Source: Rugosibacter sp. (GTDB lineage: Bacteria > Pseudomonadota > Gammaproteobacteria > Burkholderiales > Rhodocyclaceae). Taken from it: a DNA stretch of 64,000 bases. Positions 17,964 through 28,814 of this stretch are shown one piece after another. The stretch is taken from positions 58,074 to 122,073 of the forward strand of contig SCUZ01000083.1 of assembly GCA_004322535.1 (NCBI GenBank). Direction: 5' to 3'. How positions within the stretch are numbered: position 1 is the stretch's first letter; each line of letters starts with the position of its first letter. Below the pieces are notes generated by a model. It saw nothing but the letters and a program-made list of their open reading frames with translations. It had not been told where the DNA came from and did no database searches. A program made the position numbers and the translations under genes.

Positions 17964-19733
17964 GTGACCTCCACACTTTTGCGCAACACCTCCCGCCTGC
18001 TCTTGGCCTTCTCGCTCTTTGCAGCAAACTGCCAAGCCTTTGGCGCTTCGCGGTTTCCTGTGGCCGCAGAAAACGGCATGGTCGTCACGGCGCAACACCT
18101 GGCAACTAAAGTTGGTGTAGATGTCTTGAAAAAGGGCGGCAATGCCATTGATGCGGCTGTCGCCGTAGGTTATGCCCTCGCCGTGGTCTACCCTGCGGCC
18201 GGTAATCTGGGCGGCGGCGGATTCATGACCATACAACTCGCCGATGGCCGCAAAACCTTTTTGGACTTCCGCGAAAAAGCACCACTGGCTGCAACTCCCT
18301 CCATGTATCTGGACGCGAGCGGCAAGGTCATCAAAAACCTGAGCACCCATGGCTATCTTGCCGCAGGTGTACCCGGCACCGTCGCCGGGCTGGAATTAGC
18401 TCGCACCCGCTATGGCACGCTGCCGCGTCGCCAACTTGTCGCCCCGGCCATTGAGCTTGCCCAAAAAGGCTTTGTACTCGATGAGGGTGACGTGGACATG
18501 CTTGCTCACGCGACAGCCCGCTTTCAACAAGATGTGCCCAGCGCTGCTATTTTTCTGCACCATGGCCAGCCATTGACTGTGGGCGAACGGCTGGTGCAAA
18601 AAGACCTAGCCCGCTCACTGAGCCTCATCAGTCGTGACGGGTTAAAGGCGTTTTACAACGGCCCTATCAGCCAGGCCATCGTTGCCGCGAGTCAGAAAGG
18701 TCATGGAATTTTGAGCAAATCTGATTTTGCAAATTACCAAGCGCGCGAACTCGCTCCGATCGAGTGCGACTATCGTGGTTATCACATCGTCTCGGCACCA
18801 CCGCCAAGTTCGGGAGGCGTAGTCGTCTGCGAAATCCTCAACATCCTCGAAGGCTATCCGTTAAAAGAACTAGGTTACCTTTCCGCGCAGGCTGTGCATT
18901 ATCAAATCGAAGCCATGCGCCATGCGTATGCCGACCGCAACAACTATCTGGGCGACCCGAGTTTTGTACCCAATCCGCTGCAACCATTGCTCGACAAAAC
19001 CTACGCAGCAAACATCCGCGCGGCAATCAATCCCTCAAAAGCAGGCGCTTCACTGGAAATCAAACCCGGCAAAGCGCCACACGATATTCACTACGACATT
19101 TCATCCGACATCCCGCGCGAAGGTACAAACACCACGCATTATTCGATTGTCGATACAGCGGGCAATGCCGTATCCGTTACCTACACCCTCAACGCCTGGT
19201 TCGGCGCCGCCGTCACCGCGGGGAAAACCGGCATCCTGCTCAACAACGAAATGGACGACTTCACCATCAAGCCCGGCGTACCCAACCTGTTTGGCCTGGT
19301 GCAGGGCAGCGCTAATGCCATCGCACCTGGCAAACGACCACTGAGTTCAATGAGCCCGACCATTGTTTCACGCGACGGCAAGCCAGTCATGGTGATCGGC
19401 ACGCCAGGCGGCAGCCGCATCATCAGCGTGGTCGTACATTCGATTATCAATGTCATAGACTATGGCATGAACATTCAAGAAGCCGTGGATGCCCCGCGTT
19501 TCCACCAGCAATGGCTGCCGGATGTCACCGAAGTCGAAACTTTCGCGCTCAGCCCCGACACACAGAAGCTGCTGATCGACATGGGCCACCAATTGGGCAA
19601 CCCGCAACCCGCCAACCACGCCGCCGGCATTTTGATCGGCGCACCTGCGCTCGGCGGCAAACCGCGCGGCAACAACCGCTTCTACGGCGCCATTGATCCG
19701 CGCCGGAATACGGGGCTGGCGGCGGGGTATTGA
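17964..19733 (+). CDS. ggt: Gamma-glutamyltranspeptidase
   Basis: Periplasmic N-terminal-nucleophile hydrolase that splits glutathione and transfers the gamma-glutamyl group. GTG start with AGGA upstream. Signal peptide to about residue 27 (cleavage near CQAFGA). The autoprocessing threonine is in GTNTTHYSIVD (about 390), which separates the large and small chains. The small chain ends with the family region GGKPRGNNRFYGAIDPRR. 589 residues, normal for the family. Confidence 0.94.
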   Translation: MTSTLLRNTSRLLLAFSLFAANCQAFGASRFPVAAENGMVVTAQHLATKVGVDVLKKGGNAIDAAVAVGYALAVVYPAAGNLGGGGFMTIQLADGRKTFLDFREKAPLAATPSMYLDASGKVIKNLSTHGYLAAGVPGTVAGLELARTRYGTLPRRQLVAPAIELAQKGFVLDEGDVDMLAHATARFQQDVPSAAIFLHHGQPLTVGERLVQKDLARSLSLISRDGLKAFYNGPISQAIVAASQKGHGILSKSDFANYQARELAPIECDYRGYHIVSAPPPSSGGVVVCEILNILEGYPLKELGYLSAQAVHYQIEAMRHAYADRNNYLGDPSFVPNPLQPLLDKTYAANIRAAINPSKAGASLEIKPGKAPHDIHYDISSDIPREGTNTTHYSIVDTAGNAVSVTYTLNAWFGAAVTAGKTGILLNNEMDDFTIKPGVPNLFGLVQGSANAIAPGKRPLSSMSPTIVSRDGKPVMVIGTPGGSRIISVVVHSIINVIDYGMNIQEAVDAPRFHQQWLPDVTEVETFALSPDTQKLLIDMGHQLGNPQPANHAAGILIGAPALGGKPRGNNRFYGAIDPRRNTGLAAGY

Positions 19734-19753
19734 CGCACGGCCAATGACGCAAG

Positions 19754-19780
19754 GAAAAGTCGGCGCCGATAAAACGGCGA
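19754..19780 (+). repeat. Dispersed repeat, copy D (ggt to M29-like intergenic)
   Basis: GAAAAGTCGGCGCCGA then TAAAACGGCGA, 20 bp after the ggt stop. Hairpin CGCCG-ATAAAA-CGGCG is perfect. TTTTTT follows 8 nt later, too far for a typical terminator. Confidence 0.85.
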
Positions 19781-19912
19781 TAATGCCTTTTTTCACCTCT
19801 CTTGCTACTGCGGCTAGTGCCGCGATGCATCACCTTGAGCGGACGCCCTACATCCTGCACGGGGCGCGGAAAAATATAAATATCATGAATAAAATTAAAC
19901 AAACCTGGCCCC

Positions 19913-20938
19913 ATGACTCATTTACCCCAAACAGCCATTGATACCGCGACAAAGCATCTGCACGACATTCTTTCACTGGCCATTGAGCATCACCACGCGC
20001 AGGCTGCCTTGGTGGTATCGGATGCACAATGTGCTCTCGCGATTGCCCTGACCCGGGCTTACCGCAGCTGTCTTCCAGCAGCCTGTTTCATCGACTTTGA
20101 TGCAGTATCACCGGAGGAGACTCTCGCGGCCATTGATCTGCTTGCGCCCGGGGATTTGGTGGTGTTGATTCAGTCGACCAGCTTTCGTCTTGAGGCTTAT
20201 CGCATTCGCATCGAACTTTTCAAACGTTCGCTGAAAGTCATTGAACACCCGCATTTGTCGCGCATGCCGGGAATAGAGGCCATCCACTACATCGACTCGC
20301 TGGCCTATGATCTGGCGTATTACCGCGATGTTGGCCATGCGCTCAAGGAACGCATCGACCGGGCGCAATCCGGTGTACTCGACAGTGGTGGCGAGCGGTT
20401 GGTCTTTGCCTCAGCTTTTGAATCTGCCAAGCTGAACGTGGGCGATTACCGGACGATGAAAAACGTGGGCGGGCAGTTCCCCATTGGCGAGGTATTTACA
20501 GAATCGCAAGATTTGGAATCCGTCAATGGCCGCGTACGTATTTTTATTTTTGGCGACACCTCGTTCGCGGTCAACAAGCCGGCAAACCCCATCACGCTGA
20601 CGATCACCAAGGGGCGCGTTACCGAGGTCTTCGACTCCACGCCGGAGTTCGACCAGGTACTTGCCAATATCCGCGCCGATGAGGGTGAAATCTGGATGCG
20701 CGAGCTGGGCTTTGGCATGAACCGCGCACTCACTCAGGATAAAACGGTAAGCGATATTGGCACCTATGAACGCATGTGCGGCATCCATTTGTCGCTCGGC
20801 GCCAAACACGGGCTTTACAACAAGCCTCAAATTCGCCGCGCCACCGCGAGACATCATGTGGATGTATTTGCCGTCACCGAAACGGTTCATCTTGACGATC
20901 ATGTCGTCTACCAAAATGGTGCCTGGCAGCCGTTTTAA
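19913..20938 (+). CDS. M29-like metallopeptidase/aminopeptidase homologue
   Basis: 341 residues. The C-terminal half resembles the M29 (AmpS/aminopeptidase T) fold: GGQFPIGEVFTES with VNGRVRIFIF, then WMRELGFGMNRAL, GIHLSLGAKHG and RHHVDVFAVTETVHLDD. These match the positions of M29 metal ligands (Glu, Glu, His, His-x-Asp). The N-terminal part is poorly conserved, so substrate specificity is unknown. It follows ggt by 179 bp on the same strand, and a shared role in peptide or glutathione turnover is possible but unproven. Confidence 0.68.
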   Translation: MTHLPQTAIDTATKHLHDILSLAIEHHHAQAALVVSDAQCALAIALTRAYRSCLPAACFIDFDAVSPEETLAAIDLLAPGDLVVLIQSTSFRLEAYRIRIELFKRSLKVIEHPHLSRMPGIEAIHYIDSLAYDLAYYRDVGHALKERIDRAQSGVLDSGGERLVFASAFESAKLNVGDYRTMKNVGGQFPIGEVFTESQDLESVNGRVRIFIFGDTSFAVNKPANPITLTITKGRVTEVFDSTPEFDQVLANIRADEGEIWMRELGFGMNRALTQDKTVSDIGTYERMCGIHLSLGAKHGLYNKPQIRRATARHHVDVFAVTETVHLDDHVVYQNGAWQPF

Positions 20939-20940
20939 CT

Positions 20941-20970
20941 GAAAAGTCGGCGCTGGTGACACGCCGCGAA
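20941..20970 (+). repeat. Dispersed repeat, copy E (3' of M29-like gene)
   Basis: GAAAAGTCGGCGCTGG then TGACACGCCG. It starts 2 bp after the stop codon, in the convergent gap with the methyltransferase. The last half has CGCCG where others have CGGCG, which breaks the small hairpin. Confidence 0.75.
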
Positions 20971-21004
20971 GTCAATACTTCCGGGGTGCGGCGGCTAGGG
21001 ATTA

Positions 21005-21796
21005 TTACGACAGTTGTTGACGCTGACGTACCGCCTCAAACAAGCACACCGCCACCGCTGCCGCGACATTGAGCGATTCGCTCGTGGCAGCAAGCGGAAT
21101 CGTGGCGCGCTGTTGCGCAACGGCAATGAGTTCTGCCGACAGCCCTGCGCCTTCGTTGCCGAATAGCCAGACAACCGGTTGGCGCAGATCAAGTGCATAC
21201 AAGCTGGCACCATCACGAGCCACAGTAGCTACAGAGATGCCGCTGCAGGTAATCAGTGTCGCGGCCAGATCCGCCTGTTCGCGTATCCGTAAATTGAAAT
21301 GTGCGCCCTGCCCAGCACGCAGCACACGTGGCGTCCATGCACCTGCACAGCCGGGGCCGAGCACGATGTCACGCACGCCAGCTGCCGCTGCGGTGCGCAG
21401 GATGGCGCCGACGTTGCCGGCATCTTGTATCGCATCAAGCAGCACTGCATCCCCTGCGACAGCACCTTGCGGGGTTGGTGGAATAGCAATGACAGCGGCA
21501 ATGCCGGTGGGCGTGGCGACTCCGGAAATTTCACGGAACAGGGCATCGCTTAACAGCAGGCATTCAATATCCCCGGCATGGGTGAGCAGTGCCACAATCT
21601 GTGGATTTTGCTGCCCGCTTTCGCTAACCAGTAATTGCTGCACCGTGATGCCATGCGCGAAGCAGTCGGCCACCAGATGAATGCCATCGGCCAGCGTGCG
21701 CCCTTCGCGGCGCGGTGCGCGCGGGTCACTCGCCAGCGCACTGAGCGCTTTGAATGCGGGGTTAGCGCGCGAGGTAATGAGCCGCAGGGTATTCAT
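21005..21796 (-). CDS. SpoU/TrmH-family RNA 2'-O-methyltransferase
   Basis: 263 residues. An N-terminal substrate-binding part (about 1-100) is followed by the SPOUT knot: VLLDAIQDAGNVGAILRTAAAAG (motif 1, about 115-137), WLFGNEGAGLS (motif 2, about 210) and PLAATSESLNVAAAVAVCLFE (motif 3). It methylates ribose 2'-O in tRNA or rRNA; the exact target cannot be read. It lies 49 bp downstream of rnhB on the same strand. Confidence 0.9.
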   Translation of the reverse strand: MNTLRLITSRANPAFKALSALASDPRAPRREGRTLADGIHLVADCFAHGITVQQLLVSESGQQNPQIVALLTHAGDIECLLLSDALFREISGVATPTGIAAVIAIPPTPQGAVAGDAVLLDAIQDAGNVGAILRTAAAAGVRDIVLGPGCAGAWTPRVLRAGQGAHFNLRIREQADLAATLITCSGISVATVARDGASLYALDLRQPVVWLFGNEGAGLSAELIAVAQQRATIPLAATSESLNVAAAVAVCLFEAVRQRQQLS

Positions 21797-21845
21797 GTCC
21801 TTTATTTAGTTGCTGCGCGGCACACCAAAACGATCCGCATCGCGT

Positions 21846-22451
21846 TCATGATTTATTCAACAAGGCGCGCACCGGCGCAAAACTTTTCCGATGAAAACAG
21901 GCCGGGCCATACATCTCCAGGGCCGCCCGATGTGCTGCAGTGTCATAGCCCTTGTGCCGGTCAAGCGCATAGTGCGGATAGTCGGCATGGATACGCAGCA
22001 TTTCCGCATCGCGCGCGGTTTTGGCGAGTATGGATGCAGCCGAGATGGCGGGTTCCAGCGCATCGCCGCCAATGATGGCACGCGATGGCATAGCGAGTCG
22101 AGGGCAGCGATTACCGTCAATCAAGGCTTGTGTCGGTTGTAGCGGCAAGGCCTCAACAGCGCGGCGCATGGCGAGCAGCGTGGCTTGCAGAATGTTGATC
22201 TGATCGATTTCTTCCACTGTCGCGAAAGCAATGCCGAAGGCAAGCGCTTTTTCGCGAATTTCCAGCGCCAGGCGCTCGCGTTTTTTCTCGCTCAATTTCT
22301 TCGAATCATCCAGGCCGTCAATCGGCCGCGCCGGATCGAGAATCACCGCTGCCGCATACACGGGGCCTGCCAACGGGCCGCGGCCTGCTTCATCTACGCC
22401 GCAGATGCGTTGCATCATCGAGAGCTGAACCATCCGGATTTTCTCGCTCAT
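21846..22451 (-). CDS. rnhB: Ribonuclease HII
   Basis: Removes RNA from RNA-DNA hybrids and misincorporated ribonucleotides. 201 residues. The catalytic DE of [13 protein letters not shown] is at about residues 15-16, and the motif [10 protein letters not shown] follows. The ATG overlaps the lpxB stop by 4 bp, linking it to the lipid A operon, the usual arrangement. Confidence 0.95.
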   Translation of the reverse strand: MSEKIRMVQLSMMQRICGVDEAGRGPLAGPVYAAAVILDPARPIDGLDDSKKLSEKKRERLALEIREKALAFGIAFATVEEIDQINILQATLLAMRRAVEALPLQPTQALIDGNRCPRLAMPSRAIIGGDALEPAISAASILAKTARDAEMLRIHADYPHYALDRHKGYDTAAHRAALEMYGPACFHRKSFAPVRALLNKS

Positions 22452-23605
22452 GCCATTTGCGGTTTTTTTTGCAGATACGGCAGAATGGCAGCGGCCGCTT
22501 TTTGTGCTGTGTTTTGTCGTAGTTGAATATGAATGTCGGCAAACACACGCTGTATCGCCATTTGCGTTTTTTGGTCGGCCAGCAAATTGCCCACGGCTTG
22601 GGCCAGATTTTCTGGCGTAGCATCATCCTGCAAAAATTCTGGCACGACAAAGCGGCCGGCCAAAATGTTAGGCAAACCGATCCATGGTTGGTAACCCATA
22701 TGGCGCATGATGCGCCATGACCACGGCGATATTTTGTAGGTAATCACCATGGGACGGCCAACCAGTGCGGCCTCCAGAGTCGCTGTGCCACTGGCCACCA
22801 AAGCCACATCGCATGCGGCAAGCGCATCGAGTGAATGGCCAAACATTATTTTCAACGGCAACTCATTTGCCTTGAGTTTCCACAGAGCGGTTTCAAATTG
22901 CAACCGGGTATCGCCCGAGGCCATGGGCACTAAAAACAGCGCGTTGGGGTTTTGGGCATGCAGCAATTGGGCGGTGGCAATGAAGGTTTCCGCCATGTAG
23001 CGCAGCTCCGCTTGCCGACTCCCGGGGAGCAGTGCGATCACTGGTTGATCCAGCGGAATATCCAAGCGTTCACGCATAGCATCGCGATTTGTCTGGAGCG
23101 GAATCACATCGGCCATGGGGTGGCCTACATAACTGCACTTAACCGATGTTTGGGCATACAGCGCTGGCTCGAATGGATATAGCGCCAGAATATGCGACAT
23201 GGAGTCAACGATTTTTTTCAACCGGTTTTTGCGCCAGGCCCAAATCGAAGGGCTCACAAAATGCACGGTGGGAATGCCTGCCCGCTTGAGTTTTTTTTCC
23301 AGCCACACATTGAAGTCGTAGCCATCAACGCCAATAAAAATATCCGGGCGGTTTTTGAGCAAGGTTTTGAGTAGTTGGCGGCGCATGCGGGCAATCTCGC
23401 GATAATTTCGCAATGCCTCGAAATAACCGCGCACGGCAAGCTTTTCAGCTGGCCAGCGCGAATCAAATCCCTCACGCTGCATTTTTGGCCCGCCTATGCC
23501 ATAAAAGCTCGCGTCGGACAATAATTGGGGCTTCAGTGCGGCGATAAGATGTGCCGCTAATTGGTCGCTGGAGGCTTCGCCAGCAACCATCGCAATGCGT
23601 GCCAT
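22448..23605 (-). CDS. lpxB: Lipid-A-disaccharide synthase
   Basis: Glycosyltransferase that joins UDP-2,3-diacylglucosamine and lipid X. 385 residues. N-terminal [14 protein letters not shown] and C-terminal sugar-nucleotide region with [16 protein letters not shown] and [17 protein letters not shown] are typical. The start overlaps the lpxA stop by 1 bp. Confidence 0.95.
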   Translation of the reverse strand: MARIAMVAGEASSDQLAAHLIAALKPQLLSDASFYGIGGPKMQREGFDSRWPAEKLAVRGYFEALRNYREIARMRRQLLKTLLKNRPDIFIGVDGYDFNVWLEKKLKRAGIPTVHFVSPSIWAWRKNRLKKIVDSMSHILALYPFEPALYAQTSVKCSYVGHPMADVIPLQTNRDAMRERLDIPLDQPVIALLPGSRQAELRYMAETFIATAQLLHAQNPNALFLVPMASGDTRLQFETALWKLKANELPLKIMFGHSLDALAACDVALVASGTATLEAALVGRPMVITYKISPWSWRIMRHMGYQPWIGLPNILAGRFVVPEFLQDDATPENLAQAVGNLLADQKTQMAIQRVFADIHIQLRQNTAQKAAAAILPYLQKKPQMA

Positions 23606-24381
23606 CAGCGGATAATTCCTCGGCCAGACTGGGCAAGAAAATTCGCCAGTACATCGAGCTCAGGCACCGTCAAGGCTTCTGCTGCAATCGTTGTGCTGGC
23701 TTCTTCGAATGAGAGGCCTTTTTTGTACAGGGTTTTAAAAGCACGACGAATCGCTGCAATGGCGTCGGGTGAAAACCCTCGCCGTTTCAAGCCTTCGGTG
23801 TTAATACTCCGTGGCTGCGCCGGGCTACCCGCTGCCATGACATACGGCGGCATATCCTGCAGTAAAACAGAACTCACGGATGTCATGCCATGAGCGCCAA
23901 TTCTCACGAATTGATGCACCCCGGTAAAGCCCCCCAGAATGACCCAGTCCCCCACATGCACGTGTCCTGCAAGTTGCGTGCTGTTGGCAAAAATTACATG
24001 GTTGCCGATCTGGCAATCATGTGCCACATGCACATAGGCCATGATCCAATTGTCATTACCCATGCGCGTGACACCCGCGTCCTGCACTGTACCGCAGTTG
24101 AATGTGCAGCATTCGCGGATGGTGTTGCGGTCGCCAATTTCAAGCCGCGTGGGTTCGCCCGCATGTTTTTTATCTTGCGGCACTTCGCCTATCGAGCAAA
24201 ACTGGAATATCCGGTTGTCTTCGCCAATCGAAGTATGCCCGGTGACGACAACATGCGGCCCAATGACAGTATTGCTGCCGATCTCGACATGCTCGCCGAT
24301 GAGCGAATAAGGGCCCACAGTGACGCCCTTGCCCAGCTTCGCGTTGGCGTGAACAATGGCGGTCGGATGAATAGCCGTCAT
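23605..24381 (-). CDS. lpxA: UDP-N-acetylglucosamine acyltransferase
   Basis: First enzyme of lipid A synthesis. The ATG at 24381 ([17 protein letters not shown]) overlaps the fabZ stop as ATGA, so the extra seven residues in the track are excluded, giving 258 residues. Left-handed beta-helix hexapeptide repeats cover about residues 1-190, with the catalytic histidine in [10 protein letters not shown] and the helical tail after about 195. Confidence 0.95.
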   Translation of the reverse strand: MTAIHPTAIVHANAKLGKGVTVGPYSLIGEHVEIGSNTVIGPHVVVTGHTSIGEDNRIFQFCSIGEVPQDKKHAGEPTRLEIGDRNTIRECCTFNCGTVQDAGVTRMGNDNWIMAYVHVAHDCQIGNHVIFANSTQLAGHVHVGDWVILGGFTGVHQFVRIGAHGMTSVSSVLLQDMPPYVMAAGSPAQPRSINTEGLKRRGFSPDAIAAIRRAFKTLYKKGLSFEEASTTIAAEALTVPELDVLANFLAQSGRGIIR

Positions 24382-24854
24382 GCGCTGGGCTTGACCGAGC
24401 AAATTAAATCGGCTTCAGCAACGGTAGTACCATCAACCCGTGCGATCGCCGAATATTTCCATATACCGCGCTTGTTAAGCAATAGCTTGACGTCGATCAA
24501 CAGTTGATCGCCAGGGCTAACAGGTTTTTTAAAACGCGCATTATCAATGCCAACAAAATAGTAAACCGAGTTGTCGTCAGGGAGCTGGCCAAGCGTCTTG
24601 AATGACAAAATCGCCGCTGCTTGCGCCATGGCTTCAATCACCAAGACACCGGGCATTACCGGATGATGCGGATAATGACCTGGAAAGAACGGCTCGTTAA
24701 TACTGACGTTTTTCAGGGCGCTAATTCGCTCACCGGGGATGACTTCCAGCACACGGTCAATCAGCAAAAATGGATAGCGATGCGGTAAATAATTCAGGAC
24801 TTGATGGATGTCCATCTGGGCATCATTTAATTCGCCCGAGTTGTTTTCGCTCAT
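24378..24854 (-). CDS. fabZ: 3-hydroxyacyl-ACP dehydratase FabZ
   Basis: Hot-dog-fold dehydratase of fatty acid elongation, 158 residues. Catalytic histidine in [13 protein letters not shown] (about 25) and acidic residue in [14 protein letters not shown] (about 75). Start overlaps lpxD stop by 4 bp. Confidence 0.95.
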   Translation of the reverse strand: MSENNSGELNDAQMDIHQVLNYLPHRYPFLLIDRVLEVIPGERISALKNVSINEPFFPGHYPHHPVMPGVLVIEAMAQAAAILSFKTLGQLPDDNSVYYFVGIDNARFKKPVSPGDQLLIDVKLLLNKRGIWKYSAIARVDGTTVAEADLICSVKPSA

Positions 24855-25945
24855 GGCTTTTTCTCCCTGGCTAGAAGCCGTTGTTCAAGGGCGCGAATTT
24901 TATCGGCCATTGCATCAAGATGGCGCAGATGCGAAAAATTTCTTAGCCAGTCAGCGTGGGCAAGAAACGGGGAGGATCCGCTATAGGTCCCGGCACGCGT
25001 GATCGACTTGGTAACCAAAGTGCCAGTGGTCACCACCACATCGTCAGCGAGTGTCAAATGGCCCTGTATCATGGCAGCACCGCCGATACTACACCGCGCG
25101 CCAATACTGGCGCTGCCAGCAACACCCACACAGCCTGCAATGGCCGTGTTTGTGCCAATCTTCACGTTATGCCCAATCTGAATCTGGTTATCCAGCTTGA
25201 CGCCATTGCCGACGGTAGTATCGCCTAGTGCACCGCGATCGATTGTGGTGTTCGCACCAATTTCAACATCGTCGCCGATCACAACACGTCCGTTTTGCGG
25301 GATTTTCACCCAGGCACCTTCAGGTTCTCTGGCAAAGCCAAATCCATCCGCACCAATGACTACCCCCGAATGAACAATACATCGCGCGCCAATTTCGCAT
25401 CCAGCATAAATAGTCACGTGTGGCGCCAAGCGCGTTGCAGACTCAATGACGACGTGTTCACCAATGCTGCAATTCGCGCCGATCACAACATGTTCGCCAA
25501 TCTGGGCACCGGTGCCTATTGTCACATGCGGGCCGATAGAGGCCGAGGCAGCTACCTGACCTTCAATGACTGCGCTGGCGTGAATTCCGGGAATGACTCT
25601 GGGTGGAGGTGACAACCACTGGGCGACGCGGGCGTAATACAAGTAGGGTTGTGGCGTGACAATGGCTGCAAATCCGGTTACAGATGCGTTTGAATTTATA
25701 AAATCTGCGCCTATCGCATCGGCAGGCTGCGCCATGATCACGGCCGATGCACGCGTATGACCCAATAATGCGCGATATTTTGGGTTCGATAAAAAAGACA
25801 AGTCGCCAGGGCCAGCGGTTTCCAGCGGTGCAACACGCTCAATGGATATATTGGACAAATCGAATGAATTCGCCGTATCACCAGCACCGACTATTTCGCC
25901 CCCAAGACGAGCGACAATCTCACCCAGTCGCAACACCACAGTCAA
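24851..25945 (-). CDS. lpxD: UDP-3-O-acylglucosamine N-acyltransferase
   Basis: Third enzyme of lipid A synthesis, trimeric beta-helix protein of 364 residues. N-terminal uridine-binding domain (about 1-110, with [11 protein letters not shown]), hexapeptide core (about 115-310, with the family stretch [16 protein letters not shown]), and C-terminal helix. A diverged repeat copy encodes [10 protein letters not shown] near residue 20. Confidence 0.95.
   Translation of the reverse strand: MTVVLRLGEIVARLGGEIVGAGDTANSFDLSNISIERVAPLETAGPGDLSFLSNPKYRALLGHTRASAVIMAQPADAIGADFINSNASVTGFAAIVTPQPYLYYARVAQWLSPPPRVIPGIHASAVIEGQVAASASIGPHVTIGTGAQIGEHVVIGANCSIGEHVVIESATRLAPHVTIYAGCEIGARCIVHSGVVIGADGFGFAREPEGAWVKIPQNGRVVIGDDVEIGANTTIDRGALGDTTVGNGVKLDNQIQIGHNVKIGTNTAIAGCVGVAGSASIGARCSIGGAAMIQGHLTLADDVVVTTGTLVTKSITRAGTYSGSSPFLAHADWLRNFSHLRHLDAMADKIRALEQRLLAREKKP
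25871..25897 (-). repeat. Dispersed repeat, copy F (inside lpxD)
   Basis: Minus strand TAGTCGGTGCTGG then TGATACGGCG. One core change (GGTGC for GGCGC) and an extra base in the A-run. Sense orientation in lpxD. Confidence 0.65.
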
Positions 25946-25951
25946 ACCAAC

Positions 25952-26452
25952 CTACTTCGTGCCATCGCCCAGCGCTTTAATCACCTTGTCGGTAATGTCG
26001 ATGCGCTGGTTGAAATAGACGGCTTCTTGCAGAATGATGTCAAATTTTTCAGCGTCAGCAATCTGTTTAATCACTTTGTTTATCCGCTCAAAAATGGCCG
26101 CCATTTCATCATTTTGACGCTGGCTGAGATCTTCACGAAACTCACGTTGCTTACGCTGAAGATCACGGGTCAAATCCGCCAGCTCACGTTCTTTGGCACG
26201 CCGGTCGGCTTCCGTCAAGGTTGGCGAATTTTTATCTAATGATTCCTGTAGCGTCTGCAGCTGCTTCACCATGCGCTGCAGTTCTTGGTCACGCTTCTCG
26301 AAATCTTTTTCTATTCTTTTTTTCGCTTTGGCAGCCTGTGGCGACTCCGCCAAAATGCGCTGGTTATTTATAAAACCAATTTTAGTTTCGGCGTGTGCCG
26401 CGCCACACAGCATGAGCAACGCAATGCTAGTAATCGCAATATTTTTTAGCAT
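25952..26452 (-). CDS. skp: OmpH/Skp periplasmic chaperone
   Basis: 166 residues: signal peptide (cleavage near AHAE), small core (KIGFINNQRIL), and long charged coiled-coil arms (about 45-130, EKDFEKRDQELQRMVKQLQ). Holds unfolded outer-membrane proteins for BamA. It lies between bamA and lpxD as expected. Confidence 0.92.
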   Translation of the reverse strand: MLKNIAITSIALLMLCGAAHAETKIGFINNQRILAESPQAAKAKKRIEKDFEKRDQELQRMVKQLQTLQESLDKNSPTLTEADRRAKERELADLTRDLQRKQREFREDLSQRQNDEMAAIFERINKVIKQIADAEKFDIILQEAVYFNQRIDITDKVIKALGDGTK

Positions 26453-26474
26453 GACAGTCTCGAAAAGTCGTTTT

Positions 26475-28754
26475 TTAGAAAGTGGAGCCTAACTGAAACT
26501 GGAAGGATTGAACTTTGTCTTCCGGTTTTTTGTTAAGCGGTTTAGCAAAAGAAAATTTAAGTGGTCCTACAGGTGAGTTCCATGAAGCAGAAAGACCGGT
26601 ACTAGCCCGAAAATTACTCGCAGAGAGTTTTTCTCCTTCACCAAACACCCCGCCCGCATCAACGAAAGCACTGAAGCGGAATGAGCGATCCTGCTTGGCC
26701 CCTGGCAGACCAAATAATAGCTCGGTACTGCCCGTCACGCGCTTGGTGCCCCCTAAAAAGTCACCCGTCAGCACATCCCTCGGCCCCAAACTGTTGGATT
26801 CAAACCCGCGTACAGAGCCAATACCACCCGCATAGAAGTTTTTAAAGAAAGGCACTTCTTTGTTGCCATAGGCACGCGCCACGCCGAGCTCACCCGTCAA
26901 TGCCAAGGTAAAGATGTCATTTAAGCGAGAGAAGCGCTGGTGTTTATATGTACCACGCATAAAAGTGGCGGTGCTACCAGGTAACGCAACTTCGAGGCTA
27001 ACGCTATTTAACGTGCCCTTGGTCGGGTACAGCAAGCTGTCACGTTCATCCTTCTGCCAGCCCACAGTGCCGGATAAGGTATTGCTTGCCGAGCCAAATT
27101 TATTGACGTAATCAATATACCGTTGCGCCGAAAAAGTCCCTGTTTTTAAATTCGTATGGTCAACAGATAAGCCGAGGAAAAGATAGTTATCCTCGCCAAT
27201 CGGCAACCCATAGCGCACGCCACCACCGGTTGAGTCTGCTGTAAAACTACTGACCGACAACGAGGATGTGTCTGTTCGGCGGGTATAAATATCAAAGCCT
27301 CGGCTAACACCATCGACCGTGTAATAGGGGTCAGTATGCGACAAAGACAACACGCGGTTGGATTTACTGGTACTTATTTGCACACCAATATGCTTGCCAC
27401 TGCCAAAAACGTTTTCCTGCTGCACGGCTCCCGATAAAGTCAATTTTTCAGAACTGGAAAAACCTGCACCCAGTGAAATATTACCGGTGGGCTTTTCTTT
27501 GACTTTCAAATCCACATCAATTTGATCTGTTGCCCCAGCAACAGCAGGAGTTTCCATGGTGACATCTTCAAAATATCCCAAACGATCTACGCGATCGCGT
27601 GACTTCTTGATACGTTCGCCGTTATACCAGGCGGACTCCATCTGACGAACTTCACGGCGAATAACCTCATCGCGAGTGCGTGTGTTTCCCACTACATTGA
27701 TGTGCCGCACATAGACGCGCCGACCGGGGTCGACCATCAACGTAAAAGCGACCTGACGTTTTTCTTTATCAAGCTCAGGTGCTGCATTCACATTGGCAAA
27801 TGCGTAACCATCGTCTCCTAAACGATCGCTTATCGCTTTTGTTGTTTCAGTCATTGATTCGCGCGAAAAAACATCGCCAGGTTTCATCTTCACCAACTTC
27901 AGCAACTCCGTCTCAGGCAACAGAAGATTGCCCGCCAGCTTAACGGTTGAAATGGTGTACTTTTCACCTTCACTGATGTTGATAGTGATGTAAATATCTT
28001 GCTTGTCAGCAGAAATAGATACCTGGGTAGATTCGACATTGAATTCGAGGTAACCCTGATTCATGTAGTAAGAGCGCAGCGTTTCCAGATCACCTGAAAG
28101 CTTTTGTTTTGAGTACTGATCGTTTTTCGTGTACCACGTCAGCCAACCCGAAGTGCTAAGCGCCATCAACTTGAGCAGATTGCTATCTTTATAGGCTTTT
28201 GCGCCGACGATATTGATTTGCTTGATTTTGGCAACTTCACCTTCATTCACAACAAACTTGATTGCCACACGATTACGTTCGAGTGGGGTGACCGTCACTT
28301 TGATATCGACTGCATAGCGGCCTTGCGAAAGAAATTGACGCTTGAGTTCTTGCTCGGCACGCTCCACCATCGCACGGTCAAAAATACGCGATTCAGCAAG
28401 CCCGATATCACGCAAACCTTTCTTAAGATCTTCGGCCTTGAAGGACTTCAGCCCAACAAAATCAAGTGTTGCAATGGCTGGGCGTTCTTCGAGCACGACC
28501 ACCAGAATCTGGCCATCAATTTCAAGCCGGACATCCTTAAAAAATCCGGTGGCGAACAGCGCTTTGATGGCGCTGGCGGCTTTTTCATCATTGATCGTGT
28601 CGCCAATCTTGACGGGCAAATACGAGAACACAGTACCTGCCTCTGTGCGTTGAATCCCTTCAACACGAATATCTTTGATTTGGAATGGCTCGAACGCAAA
28701 AACCGCACGCGCCAGCAAAGCTGAAACTAAACCAGCAAGTAATTTTTTATTCAT
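26475..28754 (-). CDS. bamA: Outer-membrane assembly factor BamA
   Basis: 759 residues: signal peptide to about residue 20 (MNKKLLAGLV), five POTRA domains (about 22-420), and a 16-strand barrel (about 425-759) ending with a terminal phenylalanine (QFQLGSTF), the assembly signal. The barrel motif VRGFESNSLGPRD is the conserved loop 6 VRGF/Y. It sits between rseP and skp. Confidence 0.95.
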   Translation of the reverse strand: MNKKLLAGLVSALLARAVFAFEPFQIKDIRVEGIQRTEAGTVFSYLPVKIGDTINDEKAASAIKALFATGFFKDVRLEIDGQILVVVLEERPAIATLDFVGLKSFKAEDLKKGLRDIGLAESRIFDRAMVERAEQELKRQFLSQGRYAVDIKVTVTPLERNRVAIKFVVNEGEVAKIKQINIVGAKAYKDSNLLKLMALSTSGWLTWYTKNDQYSKQKLSGDLETLRSYYMNQGYLEFNVESTQVSISADKQDIYITINISEGEKYTISTVKLAGNLLLPETELLKLVKMKPGDVFSRESMTETTKAISDRLGDDGYAFANVNAAPELDKEKRQVAFTLMVDPGRRVYVRHINVVGNTRTRDEVIRREVRQMESAWYNGERIKKSRDRVDRLGYFEDVTMETPAVAGATDQIDVDLKVKEKPTGNISLGAGFSSSEKLTLSGAVQQENVFGSGKHIGVQISTSKSNRVLSLSHTDPYYTVDGVSRGFDIYTRRTDTSSLSVSSFTADSTGGGVRYGLPIGEDNYLFLGLSVDHTNLKTGTFSAQRYIDYVNKFGSASNTLSGTVGWQKDERDSLLYPTKGTLNSVSLEVALPGSTATFMRGTYKHQRFSRLNDIFTLALTGELGVARAYGNKEVPFFKNFYAGGIGSVRGFESNSLGPRDVLTGDFLGGTKRVTGSTELLFGLPGAKQDRSFRFSAFVDAGGVFGEGEKLSASNFRASTGLSASWNSPVGPLKFSFAKPLNKKPEDKVQSFQFQLGSTF

Positions 28755-28814
28755 TGTTATTCGTTCGATAAAAACACAGATTAGCCAGAAAAATAGCTAG
28801 AAAATAGCCGAAAA

